Shown: positions 1 through 9,496, counted from the stretch's first letter. The stretch is DNA of 42,988 bases from Alcaligenaceae bacterium 429 (GCA_004791645.1 SRSN01000003.1:1-42988); one strand, 5' to 3'. Numbers and translations: made by a program. Notes: a model not told the origin generated them from the sequence alone.

Positions 1-398
1 GTCTGGAAAGTTTTGCTGACTGACGATGAGCCAGGCAAACGCATATTTTCTGGATTGCGTGTTACCTGACCATTTGCCGCAGCACCTATAGAGGGGAACT
101 GCTCCCCTCTGGCGATGCCGTACTGCGCGCGTGCTTCATCAACACGCGCTACTGCAATACGCATATCGCGGTTATTTTCCAGCGATAGAGCGATCAACGC
201 TTGCAAACGTGGGTCGTTGAAAAACTCTTTCCAACCCAACGTTTCTAAACTAGCGTCGGAACTTGCCTCTGCGGCACCCTGCACATAGGCAGGGTAATCA
301 GCAGAAACAGGCATTTCAGGTTGCTCATATTTAGGAGCGAAGGAGCACCCTGCCAGCAGCAATGCTGCGCTAAGTGTACTGAGCTTAGCTTTTATCAT
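1..398 (-). CDS. RND efflux outer-membrane factor, OprM/NodT family (partial, 3' end outside window)
   Basis: Only the first 132 residues are inside the window. The protein starts with a lipoprotein signal peptide whose lipobox LLAGC puts the acylated Cys near residue 18. The mature part begins SFAPKYEQPEMP and contains GWKEFFNDPRLQALIALSLENN, split here as GWKEFFNDP and LQALIALSLENN, which is the usual start of the OprM/TolC-like repeat. The family forms the trimeric outer-membrane exit duct of tripartite pumps. The start ATG overlaps the stop of the pump gene (ATGA, bases 395-398), so the two are translationally coupled and form one operon with the adaptor. Being cut by the window edge is not evidence of a pseudogene. 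Confidence 0.9.
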   Translation of the reverse strand, partial: MIKAKLSTLSAALLLAGCSFAPKYEQPEMPVSADYPAYVQGAAEASSDASLETLGWKEFFNDPRLQALIALSLENNRDMRIAVARVDEARAQYGIARGEQFPSIGAAANGQVTRNPENMRLPGSSSVSKTFQ

Positions 399-3300
399 TT
401 TTGCTCCCCGGTACTAGGCTGAGCGTGTGCGGCTTTTTCTGCCGCTGCGGCTGCAGCTGCTGCACCAAATAACTTGGGCTGCGTTTTAAACAATTTCAGA
501 ATCACAACAAAGAAGGTAGGCACAAACAGCACGGCCAATGGGGTAGCGGCCAACATACCGCCCAGCACACCAATACCTACCGCGTTCTGGCTGGCTGCAC
601 CTGCACCACTAGCAATAGCCAGAGGTACTACACCCAGAATAAAGGCGAACGAGGTCATCAGAATTGGACGGAAACGTAGGCGCGCTGCTTCCACCGTGGC
701 TTCGATCAGATCGTCGCCTCGGGCGACCGCATCTTTAGCAAACTCCACAATCAGAATCGCGTTCTTCGCCGCCAAACCAATAATGGTCACAATACCCACC
801 TGGAAGTACACGTCATTTGCCATGCCCATAGCGCTCGTTAACAGTACTGAGCCCAGCACCCCTAACGGCACAGACAACATTACAGACAGCGGGATAGCCC
901 AGCTTTCATACAATGCCGCCAACACCATGAACACCACCAGTACCGACAAGCCCATCAAGATCATGCTTTGACCTGAAGCTTGAATTTCCTGGTAGGACAA
1001 ACCTGTCCACTCGTAACCGAAACCACTTGGCAACTCAGAAATCAAACGCTCGATTTCAGCCATCGCGTCACCACTGGTGTAACCCTCTTGAGCGGCACCA
1101 CTGATACGTGTTGCAGGGTAACTGTTATAGCGAACAATCTGTACTGGGCCTTTAATAGGCTCAGCAGTTACTACAGTACGCAGCGGTACCATTTCACCTT
1201 TGTTGTTTTTCGCTTGTAGGCTCATCACGTTTTCGATATTCATACGGAAACGTTCATCAGCCTGTACCCAGACGTTTTGCACCCAACCTTCGCTGGTGTA
1301 TTTACCCAAGTACGAAGAACCCAGTGCAGTACTTAGCAAGTTAGCAACTTCCTCGAAGTCCACACCTTGAATTGCTGCTTTCTCGCGGTCAATAGTCACT
1401 TGCCACTGTTGGCCAGGTGACAAACCTGTCAAGCGCACATCTTTCAAGACTGGGCTTTTACCTGCTTTGTCCAACAACTCTTGGGTCGCATTTAACAGTG
1501 CGCTCGTGCCCAGTTCTGCACGATCTTCCAATCGCACATCAAAACCGGAGGAGTTACCCAACGACATAATGGCTGGAGGAACAATAGAGAACACGATAGA
1601 GTCAGGCAAGCCCATCAACAATGCACCGGTTGCACGACCTGCTACCGCTTGTGCTGAGTTTTCTGGCCCTTTACGCTCTTTAAAGTCTTTCAGCGTTACG
1701 AATGCCAATGCAGCATTCAGACCGTTACCGTTGAAACTGAAACCACGCACAGTCACCAGGTTTTCTACCTGTGGCTGTTTAAAGAAGTAGTCCTCCACTT
1801 CTTTAATGGTATCCATCGTACGGTTCGCAGTAGAACCTGCTGGCAACTCGATGTTCGCAAATGCAAAACCTTGGTCTTCTTCTGGCAAGAAAGCAGTAGG
1901 CATACGCATGTACATAAACACTACAGCCACTACCAATGCCAGATACACCAGCATCATGCGACCTGTACGTTTCAAGCTGCCTTTAATAAAGCCTTCGTAA
2001 CCGTTCGTCAACTTGTTAAAGCCACGGTTAAACATACCGAAGAAACCACGACGGTTATCGCCATGCTCACCCTTAGGCACAGGTTTCAAAATGGTTGCAC
2101 AAAGCGCAGGCGTAAAGCTCAATGCCAAGAACGCAGAGAAGGCAATGGACACCGCCATCGCGACGGAGAACTGTCTGTAGATCACCCCTACCGAACCGGA
2201 CATAAAGGCCAGCGGCAAGAACACCACGGTCAGAACCAGTGTAATACCTACAATCGCACCAGTAATCTGCGGCATGGCTTTTTCGGTCGCCTCTTTAGGA
2301 GACAAGCCATCTTCCGCCATGATACGTTCGACGTTTTCAACCACCACGATCGCATCATCCACCAGAATACCAATCACCAGCACCATCGCGAACATGGTTA
2401 GTACGTTCACGGAGAAGCCCATGGCATTCATCACACCCAGTGAGCCCAGAATAGCAACAGGCACCACCAAAGCAGGAATGACGGTATAGCGAATGTTCTG
2501 CAAGAACACGTACATCACCACAAACACCAGCAACATCGCTTCTAGCAGTGTTTCGACCACCTGCTGAATAGAGGTTTGAATGTAGGGGGAGGTATCGTAA
2601 GGGATGGCATAACTAACTTGATCGGGGAAGAACTGAGACAGTTCTTTCATCTGAGATTTAATGCCTTCAGCTGTTTCCAGCGCGTTAGCATCTGGTGTCA
2701 ACGACACCGCAAACGCTGCCGTAGATTTACCATTCAGCCTAGCACCAAACTGGTAGTTATCAGAGCCTACTTCTACACGAGCAATGTCAGACATTTTCAC
2801 GCTAGAACCGTCTAGGTTAGCGCGCAGAATGATGTTCTCAAACTCTTCTGGCTTGCTTAGCTGACCATTAACGATGATAGGCGATGCTACACGCTGACTA
2901 TCTGGGTTTGGTGGAGCACCCAAAATACCACCTGAAATCAGGTTGTTTTGCGCAGCAACAGCAGCATTCACTTCAGCCATGCTCAAGTTATAGCTAACCA
3001 GCTTTTCGGGGTCTACCCAAATACGCATGGCTTTACCAGACGCAAACAGCTGGAACTTACCTACACCTGGTACACGTGAAATAGTGTTTTGCACGTTACG
3101 TTTGATGTAGTCAGCCAGTTCTGTTTGGTCCAAGCTACCGTCTTCCGACGACAGCGTAACCACCAGCAAGAAGCTGTCATTACCCTGCTCTACTTTCAAA
3201 CCTTGCTGAACCACCGCCGTAGGCAAGGCTGCCTGTACGTTGGAGATACGGTTCTGCACGTCCACCTGAGCCATGTCAGGGTCGGTACCAGGTTTGAAGG

Positions 3301-3577
3301 TCGCTGTAATTTGGGTTTGACCAAAGGAGTCACTAACAGACTCGTAGTACAACAGACCTTTGGCACCGTTCAGCTCGTTTTCAATAACGTTAGCAACGTT
3401 ACTGGCCACGTCTTCTGCAGTTGCACCTGGGTAAGTAGCACTAATAGTGACAGAAGGTGGCGCGACATCCGGGTACTGTGCAACCGGCATTAACGGTAGC
3501 GACAGTAGCCCGAGCAGCGTTATCCCTAACGCTACCACCCATGCAAAAATGGGGCGTTCAATAAAAAACTGTGGCAT
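395..3577 (-). CDS. RND multidrug efflux pump, inner-membrane permease (HAE1 family, AcrB/MexB-like)
   Basis: This 1060-residue protein has the full length of an AcrB-type proton-driven pump, which exports hydrophobic drugs from the periplasm and inner membrane. It begins MPQFFIERPIFAWVVA, the family's N-terminal helix. The proton-relay residues are visible: the Asp pair in ILVDDAIVVVENVER (transmembrane helix 4) and the Lys in LAAKNAILIVEF (helix 10). It lies 5 bases after the adaptor gene and overlaps the outer-membrane factor by 4 bases. Odd point: after the last membrane helix the tail is FGAAAAAAAAEKAAHAQP, a poly-alanine stretch. The drug range cannot be read from the sequence. Confidence 0.96.
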   Translation of the reverse strand: MPQFFIERPIFAWVVALGITLLGLLSLPLMPVAQYPDVAPPSVTISATYPGATAEDVASNVANVIENELNGAKGLLYYESVSDSFGQTQITATFKPGTDPDMAQVDVQNRISNVQAALPTAVVQQGLKVEQGNDSFLLVVTLSSEDGSLDQTELADYIKRNVQNTISRVPGVGKFQLFASGKAMRIWVDPEKLVSYNLSMAEVNAAVAAQNNLISGGILGAPPNPDSQRVASPIIVNGQLSKPEEFENIILRANLDGSSVKMSDIARVEVGSDNYQFGARLNGKSTAAFAVSLTPDANALETAEGIKSQMKELSQFFPDQVSYAIPYDTSPYIQTSIQQVVETLLEAMLLVFVVMYVFLQNIRYTVIPALVVPVAILGSLGVMNAMGFSVNVLTMFAMVLVIGILVDDAIVVVENVERIMAEDGLSPKEATEKAMPQITGAIVGITLVLTVVFLPLAFMSGSVGVIYRQFSVAMAVSIAFSAFLALSFTPALCATILKPVPKGEHGDNRRGFFGMFNRGFNKLTNGYEGFIKGSLKRTGRMMLVYLALVVAVVFMYMRMPTAFLPEEDQGFAFANIELPAGSTANRTMDTIKEVEDYFFKQPQVENLVTVRGFSFNGNGLNAALAFVTLKDFKERKGPENSAQAVAGRATGALLMGLPDSIVFSIVPPAIMSLGNSSGFDVRLEDRAELGTSALLNATQELLDKAGKSPVLKDVRLTGLSPGQQWQVTIDREKAAIQGVDFEEVANLLSTALGSSYLGKYTSEGWVQNVWVQADERFRMNIENVMSLQAKNNKGEMVPLRTVVTAEPIKGPVQIVRYNSYPATRISGAAQEGYTSGDAMAEIERLISELPSGFGYEWTGLSYQEIQASGQSMILMGLSVLVVFMVLAALYESWAIPLSVMLSVPLGVLGSVLLTSAMGMANDVYFQVGIVTIIGLAAKNAILIVEFAKDAVARGDDLIEATVEAARLRFRPILMTSFAFILGVVPLAIASGAGAASQNAVGIGVLGGMLAATPLAVLFVPTFFVVILKLFKTQPKLFGAAAAAAAAEKAAHAQPSTGEQK

Positions 3578-3582
3578 AAACT

Positions 3583-4836
3583 TTACTCGCTTGCTTTAGC
3601 GTCATCCTGAGCTGGAGCTTGCTCTGCACCGCTATCTTCTGCGGGTGCAGCTTCAGCAGACTCTTCTGCGTTTTCAGTACTGGTAGGGCCTGAGTTCCAA
3701 GGCATTGGCTCTACAGGTACCCCTGGGCCAATTTTCTGGAAACCAGCAACGATAAGCTCGTCACCTTCAGCCAAACCAGTGTTCACCAGAATTTTGTCGC
3801 CGTATGTAGTCCCTACTTTCACAGGAACTGCAGCAACAACACCTTCTTTCACTACGAACACAGAGGTCGCACCAGCGTTAGAGTATTGAACCGCTTGTGT
3901 AGGCACCAGAATCGCTTTTTCATCTACCCCGTTTTGCAAACGCACACGCACAAACATGCCTGGCAGCAAAATATTATCTGGGTTAGCGAACTCAGCACGC
4001 AGATTAATTTGGCCTGTAGATGGATCTACCGACACACCAGAGAACAAGAGTTCGCCTGTTTGGTCGTATTGCGTATTGTCATCAAACAAGGCTGTCACTT
4101 TGGCGCCTTCAGCGTCTTGCGTCAGTTCCCCGGCGGCCATGGCATTACGCAAGGACATCAATTCACTAGCAGGGCGTCGAATATCTACATACACGCGATC
4201 CAACTGTTGAACCACAGCCAATTGCGTACCTTCATTCGCATTCACCAAAGCACCTTCAGTCACAATGGCTTTACCAATGCGTCCGTTAATCGGTGATGTC
4301 ACCTTGGTGTAACCTAGGTTAATTTCAGCTGTTTTCAGGTTCGCTTGCGCAGCAGCAATAGCGGCTTGTGCCTGAGCGTTACGCGCCATCGCGTTATCGT
4401 ACTCTTGGCGGCTGACCGCGTTTTCTTTAATCAGGATCTGGTAGCGTTGTGCCAATGAGGCGGCTGCTTTTGCATCAGCTTGTGCGTTTTGCAATTGTGC
4501 AGCAGCTTGGTCACGTAATGCTTGATAGGTGTCCGGGTCAATACTGAATAGGTGTTGGCCTTCAGTAACGTCAGTACCTTGCTTGAAGTTAATTTCCTCA
4601 AGAATACCTGTTACTCGAGCACGGATCTGTGCTTCTTTGATGGCTTCCACACGGCCTGGCAAGTCCTGATACAGCGTCGTTGGTGTTGTATTCACCGTAA
4701 CGACGCTGACTGGAACCTTCATGCCGCCTCCGGCTTGCTGTTGTGGTTCTTTATCACCGCATGCTGCAAGCAGAACCACACTAGTTAAGAATAATACTCG
4801 TAGCGGACGCCACGCCTTAGGGCGGGATTTCAGCAT
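3583..4836 (-). CDS. RND efflux periplasmic adaptor lipoprotein (AcrA/MexA-like)
   Basis: The 417-residue protein bridges the inner-membrane pump and the outer-membrane duct. A lipoprotein signal is present (VVLLAACGDKE, lipobox LAAC). The barrel-sandwich half-motifs flank a long Ala/Gln-rich coiled-coil hairpin (about residues 100-170, with ADAKAAASLAQRYQ and AQAAIAAAQANLKTAEINLGY), followed by TSPINGRIGKAIVTEGALV. The last 40 residues are acidic and rich in Ala, Glu and Pro. It is the first gene of the three-gene efflux operon and has a good Shine-Dalgarno AGGAG just before the start. No repressor gene (AcrR/MexR type) is adjacent, so control is unresolved. Confidence 0.95.
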   Translation of the reverse strand: MLKSRPKAWRPLRVLFLTSVVLLAACGDKEPQQQAGGGMKVPVSVVTVNTTPTTLYQDLPGRVEAIKEAQIRARVTGILEEINFKQGTDVTEGQHLFSIDPDTYQALRDQAAAQLQNAQADAKAAASLAQRYQILIKENAVSRQEYDNAMARNAQAQAAIAAAQANLKTAEINLGYTKVTSPINGRIGKAIVTEGALVNANEGTQLAVVQQLDRVYVDIRRPASELMSLRNAMAAGELTQDAEGAKVTALFDDNTQYDQTGELLFSGVSVDPSTGQINLRAEFANPDNILLPGMFVRVRLQNGVDEKAILVPTQAVQYSNAGATSVFVVKEGVVAAVPVKVGTTYGDKILVNTGLAEGDELIVAGFQKIGPGVPVEPMPWNSGPTSTENAEESAEAAPAEDSGAEQAPAQDDAKASE

Positions 4837-4903
4837 GAAAAACTCCTGAATCTCAATAGACTATAGACACACCGCGCCAGTAGACGTGGATAGTGAGACG
4901 TAA

Positions 4904-4932
4904 AGTATATATGGATTATTTGTTTTTCACAA
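4904..4932 (-). promoter_or_regulatory. Candidate sigma70 promoter of the RND efflux operon
   Basis: On the minus strand a -35-like TTGTGA (4927-4932) and a -10-like TATACT (4904-4909) are separated by 17 bases. The position, about 70 bases before the adaptor ATG, suits the efflux operon. A short dyad (4935-4950) touches its upstream edge. This is pattern matching only. Confidence 0.45.
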
Positions 4933-4950
4933 AAACGACCACACAGTCGT
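4930..4950 (-). terminator. Short hairpin after the ABC transporter operon, possible terminator or operator
   Basis: ACGAC (4935-4939) and GTCGT (4946-4950) pair around a 6-base loop. Read on the minus strand the stem is followed by TTTTTG. With only 5 base pairs it is a weak intrinsic terminator for the upstream ABC operon. Its contact with the -35 of the efflux promoter leaves an operator role open. Confidence 0.3.
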
Positions 4951-4981
4951 ATAGGGTCTTTTGCAACAAAAACTTAACCCA

Positions 4982-5776
4982 TCACCCTAGAAGCAAAGCG
5001 TCATCGGTGATTTTTTCTCCACGTACTTTTTCAAACATATGGAGTAGATCGGTTACCTCCATACCTTTACGCTCTTCACCACTCACATCTAACACTACTT
5101 GCCCTTGGTGCAGCATCACAGTTCGGTCACCCACATCCAAGGCCTGACGCATACTATGCGTGACCATCATGGTAGTGAGTTTGCCCTCTTCCACGATGCG
5201 TGCAGTAAGCTCCAACACGAAATCGGCTGTGCGTGGGTCTAAAGCGGCCGTATGCTCATCCAGCAGCAAAATACGCGAAGGACGTAATGCTGCCATCAGC
5301 AAACTAACAGCCTGTCGTTGACCACCCGATAACAACCCAATACGATCCGTCAGACGGTTCTCTAAACCCAACCCTAGAGTTTCTAGTTTGGTTTTAAATT
5401 CGTCACGCATACTGAGCTGTACGGCACGCGACAAACTACGGCTAAGACCTCGTCTAGAGGCCAATGCCATGTTTTCTTCAATCGTTAAGTCTTCACACGT
5501 ACCCGCCATAGGATCTTGGAATACACGGGCCACCATGTCGGCACGCTTCCATACAGGCAGTCGGGTCACATCCTTACCATCGATGAGAATCTGACCATCA
5601 TCTACGCTTTGGTCGCCGGACACCGCATTCAAAAATGTGGATTTACCAGCACCATTAGACCCAATCACTGTCACAAACTGACCGCTAGGAATAGTCAGTG
5701 ACGCCCCGCGCAACGCACGAGTTTCAATCGGAGTACCAGGGTTAAAAGTTAATTGCAGGTTTTTTGCTTCAAGCAT
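4982..5776 (-). CDS. ABC transporter ATP-binding protein (partner of ABC_sub_bind system)
   Basis: A complete 264-residue ATPase subunit. Walker A is GSNGAGKST (residues 39-47), the Q-loop Gln is in FQDP (residue 87), the signature is LSGGQRQ (149-155), and Walker B is ILLLDEHTAALDP. In Walker B the residue after the catalytic Glu is His rather than the usual Pro. I recall DEHTAALDP being common in this importer subfamily, so it is not a defect. It follows the permease gene by 17 bases and the binding-protein gene beyond that, so it energises that importer. TrpXYZ of streptococci is a characterised relative of this type, but the substrate here is unknown. Confidence 0.93.
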   Translation of the reverse strand: MLEAKNLQLTFNPGTPIETRALRGASLTIPSGQFVTVIGSNGAGKSTFLNAVSGDQSVDDGQILIDGKDVTRLPVWKRADMVARVFQDPMAGTCEDLTIEENMALASRRGLSRSLSRAVQLSMRDEFKTKLETLGLGLENRLTDRIGLLSGGQRQAVSLLMAALRPSRILLLDEHTAALDPRTADFVLELTARIVEEGKLTTMMVTHSMRQALDVGDRTVMLHQGQVVLDVSGEERKGMEVTDLLHMFEKVRGEKITDDALLLG

Positions 5777-5793
5777 GACTCTTCCCTTTAGTA

Positions 5794-6687
5794 CTACGAC
5801 TTACGAATAGCTTTTTTACGTTTCTTCAACAGCGGGATCACCAGTGCGATGGTTACTAGAACCGCCGTCACCAAGTTGAGATCCTGCGCTTGCAGGCCAA
5901 TGAAATCTGCATTCAACGCCAGCGCAATAAAGAAGCGATACAGGATCGCACCTAAAATCACTGCCAGCGTTGCCCACACCAAACGGCGTGATGGCAAAAT
6001 ACTTTCACCCACAATTACGGCGGCCAAACCAATCACGATAGTCCCAATACCCATAGAGATATCAGCGCCACCCTGTGACTGTGCGAACAACGCGCCAGCC
6101 AAGGCTACTAATGCATTGGAAATAGCCATACCCAGCAAGATCATGCCGCCAGTCGCAACGCCCTGCGCTCTGGCCATACGTGGATTAGAACCAGTAGCAC
6201 GCATACCCAAACCTTTTTGGGTAGAGAAAAACCAATCCAACAGCAACTTGGCGATGATCACAATCAACACCAGCAGCAATGGACGGAAAATATAGTCGTC
6301 TGACCAGCCAGAAGGCTGCAAAATCGTAAAGACAGTATCGTCGTTAATTAACGGAACGTTAGGTCTACCCATCACGCGCAAGTTAATGGAGTACAACGCT
6401 GTCATCATCAAAATACTGGCCAGCAGATCCATGATCTTCAGTCGTACGTTCAACCAGCCAGTAATCATCCCCGCGAACGCCCCTGCGCACATGGCAACAA
6501 ACGTAGAGATAAATGGATCTACCCCTTGGCTAATCAGCACTGCTGCACAGGCGCCCCCAAGAGGAAAACTGCCATCAACCGTTAAATCAGGGAAACGAAG
6601 AATACGAAACGAGATCAGCACTCCCAGTGCAACCAGACCAAAAATTAGGCCGATTTCTAGAGCGCCCCACAGAGAATATAAGGACAT
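5794..6687 (-). CDS. ABC transporter permease (BPD_transp_2 / COG4120 type)
   Basis: A 297-residue very hydrophobic protein with about eight predicted membrane segments. It starts MSLYSLWGALEIGLIFGLVALGVLISFRILRF, cited here in parts as GALEIGLIFGLVALGV and SFRILRFPDLTVDGSF. The ILRFPDLTVDGSFPLGGA block is typical of permeases paired with ABC_sub_bind proteins. The tail is basic (KKRKKAIRKS) and cytoplasmic. It lies between the binding-protein and ATPase genes in one minus-strand operon. A homodimer is the likely translocation pore because no second permease gene is present. Confidence 0.92.
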   Translation of the reverse strand: MSLYSLWGALEIGLIFGLVALGVLISFRILRFPDLTVDGSFPLGGACAAVLISQGVDPFISTFVAMCAGAFAGMITGWLNVRLKIMDLLASILMMTALYSINLRVMGRPNVPLINDDTVFTILQPSGWSDDYIFRPLLLVLIVIIAKLLLDWFFSTQKGLGMRATGSNPRMARAQGVATGGMILLGMAISNALVALAGALFAQSQGGADISMGIGTIVIGLAAVIVGESILPSRRLVWATLAVILGAILYRFFIALALNADFIGLQAQDLNLVTAVLVTIALVIPLLKKRKKAIRKS

Positions 6688-6745
6688 GCGTAGTCAGACA
6701 AGAATAAGCGGTGCCTGTTTAGGGCACCGCTAGCGTGATTAAAAA

Positions 6746-7714
6746 TTACTCAACGATGGTAGTGGCTGACTTGATGAATGCATCATCTAACGTCAGCCCT
6801 TGTTTGGCGGCTGCACCTGGGTTAACAAACAACTCCAGGTTTTCACTGGTAGAGGAAGCAATATCGCCCGGCTTCTCACCTTTAAGAATGCGCACCACTT
6901 TCTCACCGGTTTGTTTACCCAGATTGAAATAGTTCACACCCAATGCCGCAATAGCGCCACGTTCAACACTGCCCGTATCAGAAGCAATCAATGGAATTTT
7001 GGCGTCGTTAGCCACTTTCACCAGAGCTTCGTATGCCGACACAACGTTGTTGTCGGTATTGGTGTAGAACACATCCACTTTGCCAATCAAGCTGCTACCT
7101 GCAGCACGTACGTCTACGGTACGAGCCGCTGTCGCCTCTACCAAGCTCATGCCTTGCTCGGACAGCAGATCGCGCATGCGTTCTACTACTACCACAGAGT
7201 TAGCTTCGCCTGGGTTGTACACCATACCTACGTTTTTAGCGTCAGGAACAATACGCTTGATCAGATCAACTTGCTTTTCTAATGCCAATGCATCAGACAT
7301 ACCTGTCACGTTCGTACCGCTAGCATCAAACGAAGGAACCAGTTGTGCAGCCACAGGATCAGTCACGGCTGAGTACACAATAGGAATAGATTTAGTTGCG
7401 GCTACTGCTGCTTGAGCAGAAGGCGTAGAGATTGCAACAATCACATCCGAATTATCACCTACGAATTTTTTGGCAATTTGCGAGGCGATTGCAGTATTAC
7501 CTTGAGCGGTTTGAAACTGCCATTTCAGACCGTTTGCTTCGGTATAACCGGCCTCTTCCAGAGCCTGTTTCACGCCATCACGGATAGAGTCCAGCGCTGG
7601 GTGTTCAACAATGGAGGAGACAGAAACCGTTTGCGCACCTGCCACACTCGCACCCATCATGCTGATACCAGCCAGAACGCTGGCCAGAAGTGCCGTTGTA
7701 TTTCTTAACTTCAT
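6746..7714 (-). CDS. ABC transporter substrate-binding protein (ABC_sub_bind / TrpX-like)
   Basis: A 322-residue periplasmic protein. It has a Sec signal peptide with basic start MKLRNTT, hydrophobic core and a cleavage site near ASVAGAQT. The mature part has the two-lobed fold sequence typical of this family: VSSIVEHPALDSIRDGVKQ, then VIVAISTPSAQAA, IPIVYSAVTDPVAAQLV, NVGMVYNPGEANS, and the late block ALGVNYFNLGKQTGEKVVRILKG. It is the first gene of the importer operon, with Shine-Dalgarno AGGAGC before the ATG. Relatives bind tryptophan or other aromatic amino acids, but the ligand here cannot be told from the sequence. Confidence 0.93.
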   Translation of the reverse strand: MKLRNTTALLASVLAGISMMGASVAGAQTVSVSSIVEHPALDSIRDGVKQALEEAGYTEANGLKWQFQTAQGNTAIASQIAKKFVGDNSDVIVAISTPSAQAAVAATKSIPIVYSAVTDPVAAQLVPSFDASGTNVTGMSDALALEKQVDLIKRIVPDAKNVGMVYNPGEANSVVVVERMRDLLSEQGMSLVEATAARTVDVRAAGSSLIGKVDVFYTNTDNNVVSAYEALVKVANDAKIPLIASDTGSVERGAIAALGVNYFNLGKQTGEKVVRILKGEKPGDIASSTSENLELFVNPGAAAKQGLTLDDAFIKSATTIVE

Positions 7715-7801
7715 GCGAAGCTCCTGGAAAAAAGAATCAATAAACCAGACAACGAGTAGTCTGAACTACAGGCCTGAAAAAAACTCTAGTGAATTTCCCT
7801 G

Positions 7802-8593
7802 CTAGATTTCACTAATTGTAAACGCAGTATCAACAGACCGTGTAGCCAAAAGCGCTTTAGCCCAACGACGCGCTTCCAATTTATAACGGCTTTGCACTGA
7901 CTCTGCCCTATCTAATAGCTGTTGTGTGGTGGTTTCTAAACCGCGCCCTTTAAACGCCACAACAATGGTATTGCCCTCATCAATTTCAGGTAACACCAAG
8001 ACCTGCCCATTAAATACCTGACGAATGTTACGTAGGTTTAACTCAAAACTCGGGTGAGAGCCAAACAAATTCACAACCATAATGCCGTCTTGATCTAGGC
8101 ATTGCTTACAGCCTTCGTAAAACTCCACTGACGAACATACCGGCCCTTGAGCGGCAGCATCGTATATATCCACCATCAACACAGCATGCTGGTTATGGTT
8201 TTCGGCATTCTCTACCCAGTCAGCAGCATCCTCATGCACTATTTCAGAGCGCACGTGATCTGGCAGTCTAAAGAAAGCACGGCACATCGCTGTTACTTGG
8301 GGATTAATCTCTACCGTGACGCAATAAGAAGGGGTTTGCTTCAGGCAATAACGCAATAACGAACCTGCCCCCAACCCCAACATGGCAATACGATCAGACT
8401 CGTGCGGCTCATGAAATAAGAGCCATGTCATCATTTGCTGCGTGTACGCCAATACCAAATCATGTGGTTTTGACATACGCATCGCACCTTGAATCCACTC
8501 TGTTCCAAAGTGCAAATAACGGATGCCGTCACTTTCCGACATCGTCACATCATCTTCGTCATACAGACTATCGTCTTCCCATTCTTGATCCAT
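7802..8593 (-). CDS. Spermidine synthase-like protein (aminopropyltransferase/methyltransferase fold)
   Basis: A 263-residue protein with a Rossmann nucleotide-binding core: MLGLGAGSLLRYCL (residues 71-84) is the glycine-rich loop, VEINPQV (94-100) carries the acidic ribose-binding residue, EDAADW (121-126) follows, and LMVDIYDAAAQG (139-150) is where SpeE enzymes have the catalytic Asp. The N-terminus is strongly acidic (MDQEWEDDSLYDEDD) and short, so it lacks the usual N-terminal beta domain in full. Many such solitary SpeE-like proteins have no proven polyamine activity. It stands alone, with no speD or speA beside it, so the product is best left general. Confidence 0.8.
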   Translation of the reverse strand: MDQEWEDDSLYDEDDVTMSESDGIRYLHFGTEWIQGAMRMSKPHDLVLAYTQQMMTWLLFHEPHESDRIAMLGLGAGSLLRYCLKQTPSYCVTVEINPQVTAMCRAFFRLPDHVRSEIVHEDAADWVENAENHNQHAVLMVDIYDAAAQGPVCSSVEFYEGCKQCLDQDGIMVVNLFGSHPSFELNLRNIRQVFNGQVLVLPEIDEGNTIVVAFKGRGLETTTQQLLDRAESVQSRYKLEARRWAKALLATRSVDTAFTISEI

Positions 8594-8725
8594 GACCCTC
8601 TATTTCCCAGCTTGATCTATCACGTCGTTAGACGCCCGCCCTGCATCATAAGCGCTTTTGCCAAACCCTGCCCGGTTTGACCGCCGTCCTACTATAGTGC
8701 GTCCTATACACGCTGCAGCATTCAC

Positions 8726-9496
8726 TTAACCAGCATCACACATTAGATTGCTAAAATCGCGAGCCAACAATTTTTCTTGCTCAATAAACACCATCAACTT
8801 AGCCCCATCTTGCCAACACCAGTTGAACTGCTCGTACGAGTCCACCGTCAGCAAAGAGACCCACTCCGGCCCTGGTGTTGGGTTGTAGCCAAGGCTGTAA
8901 TACGAGGGATAGCCCAACAAATAATCCGTAGCCAGCATATCCACCGTGGCCGATGGCCCTGGACACTCGCCCTCTACGTCCAATAGATCCTCAAGAATCT
9001 CGGAATCAAACGGGCACCCTTTCAGCATGTCCTGATGACGGGGGATATCCAACTCACCTACCAATGTGAGGCGTTTCCCTTGCACATCCCTACCATGAGG
9101 TGCAGCCATGGGTCTCAAGGTATCGACGCCCTCAAAGTACCAAGCTTTCAGATAGCCCTCGTCACCCCAAAACACTTCCTCGTCGCTTTCAGACTTAGGA
9201 TCGTAATCCGCATTAAATAACGCTAATAGCCCGGTAGCGGGTAATGAGTCTGGTCTATTCTCAATTTCAGCAAAGTTGATCTGCCCAAGAAAATAATACA
9301 AACCCACATCGTGTTCTGGCCACTCAAAATCAGCAGGAACCATCGCTGGCCCACCAAACTTACTTTGCACACCAGCAGCAGCGTCTTGGCTAATGGTGAT
9401 TCTCACGCTAGGACGCACCAAACCGCGCACAAAATCGGCATGTTCGGAGAGTATTGGGTGGCTGGCGATGAGTGTATCTATGTCTTGAGCGTTCAT
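8726..9496 (-). CDS. YwqG-like protein (DUF1963)
   Basis: A 256-residue soluble protein. The family signature is visible: SKFGGPAMVPADFEWPEHD (around residue 45-65), YYFLGQINFAEIE, LPATGLLALFNAD, and near the C-terminus YYSLGYNPTPGPEWVSLLTVDS. Members occur in many bacteria, often near toxin-immunity genes, but no biochemical role is established. Here no toxin gene is adjacent. It seems transcribed alone, with non-coding gaps of about 130-150 bases on both sides. Function unknown. Confidence 0.8.
   Translation of the reverse strand: MNAQDIDTLIASHPILSEHADFVRGLVRPSVRITISQDAAAGVQSKFGGPAMVPADFEWPEHDVGLYYFLGQINFAEIENRPDSLPATGLLALFNADYDPKSESDEEVFWGDEGYLKAWYFEGVDTLRPMAAPHGRDVQGKRLTLVGELDIPRHQDMLKGCPFDSEILEDLLDVEGECPGPSATVDMLATDYLLGYPSYYSLGYNPTPGPEWVSLLTVDSYEQFNWCWQDGAKLMVFIEQEKLLARDFSNLMCDAG

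Noticed and set aside
1871-2401. A 176-codon open frame opposite the RND pump
   Set aside because: It is rich in His, Arg and Gln with no fold signal, as expected for the complement of the pump gene.
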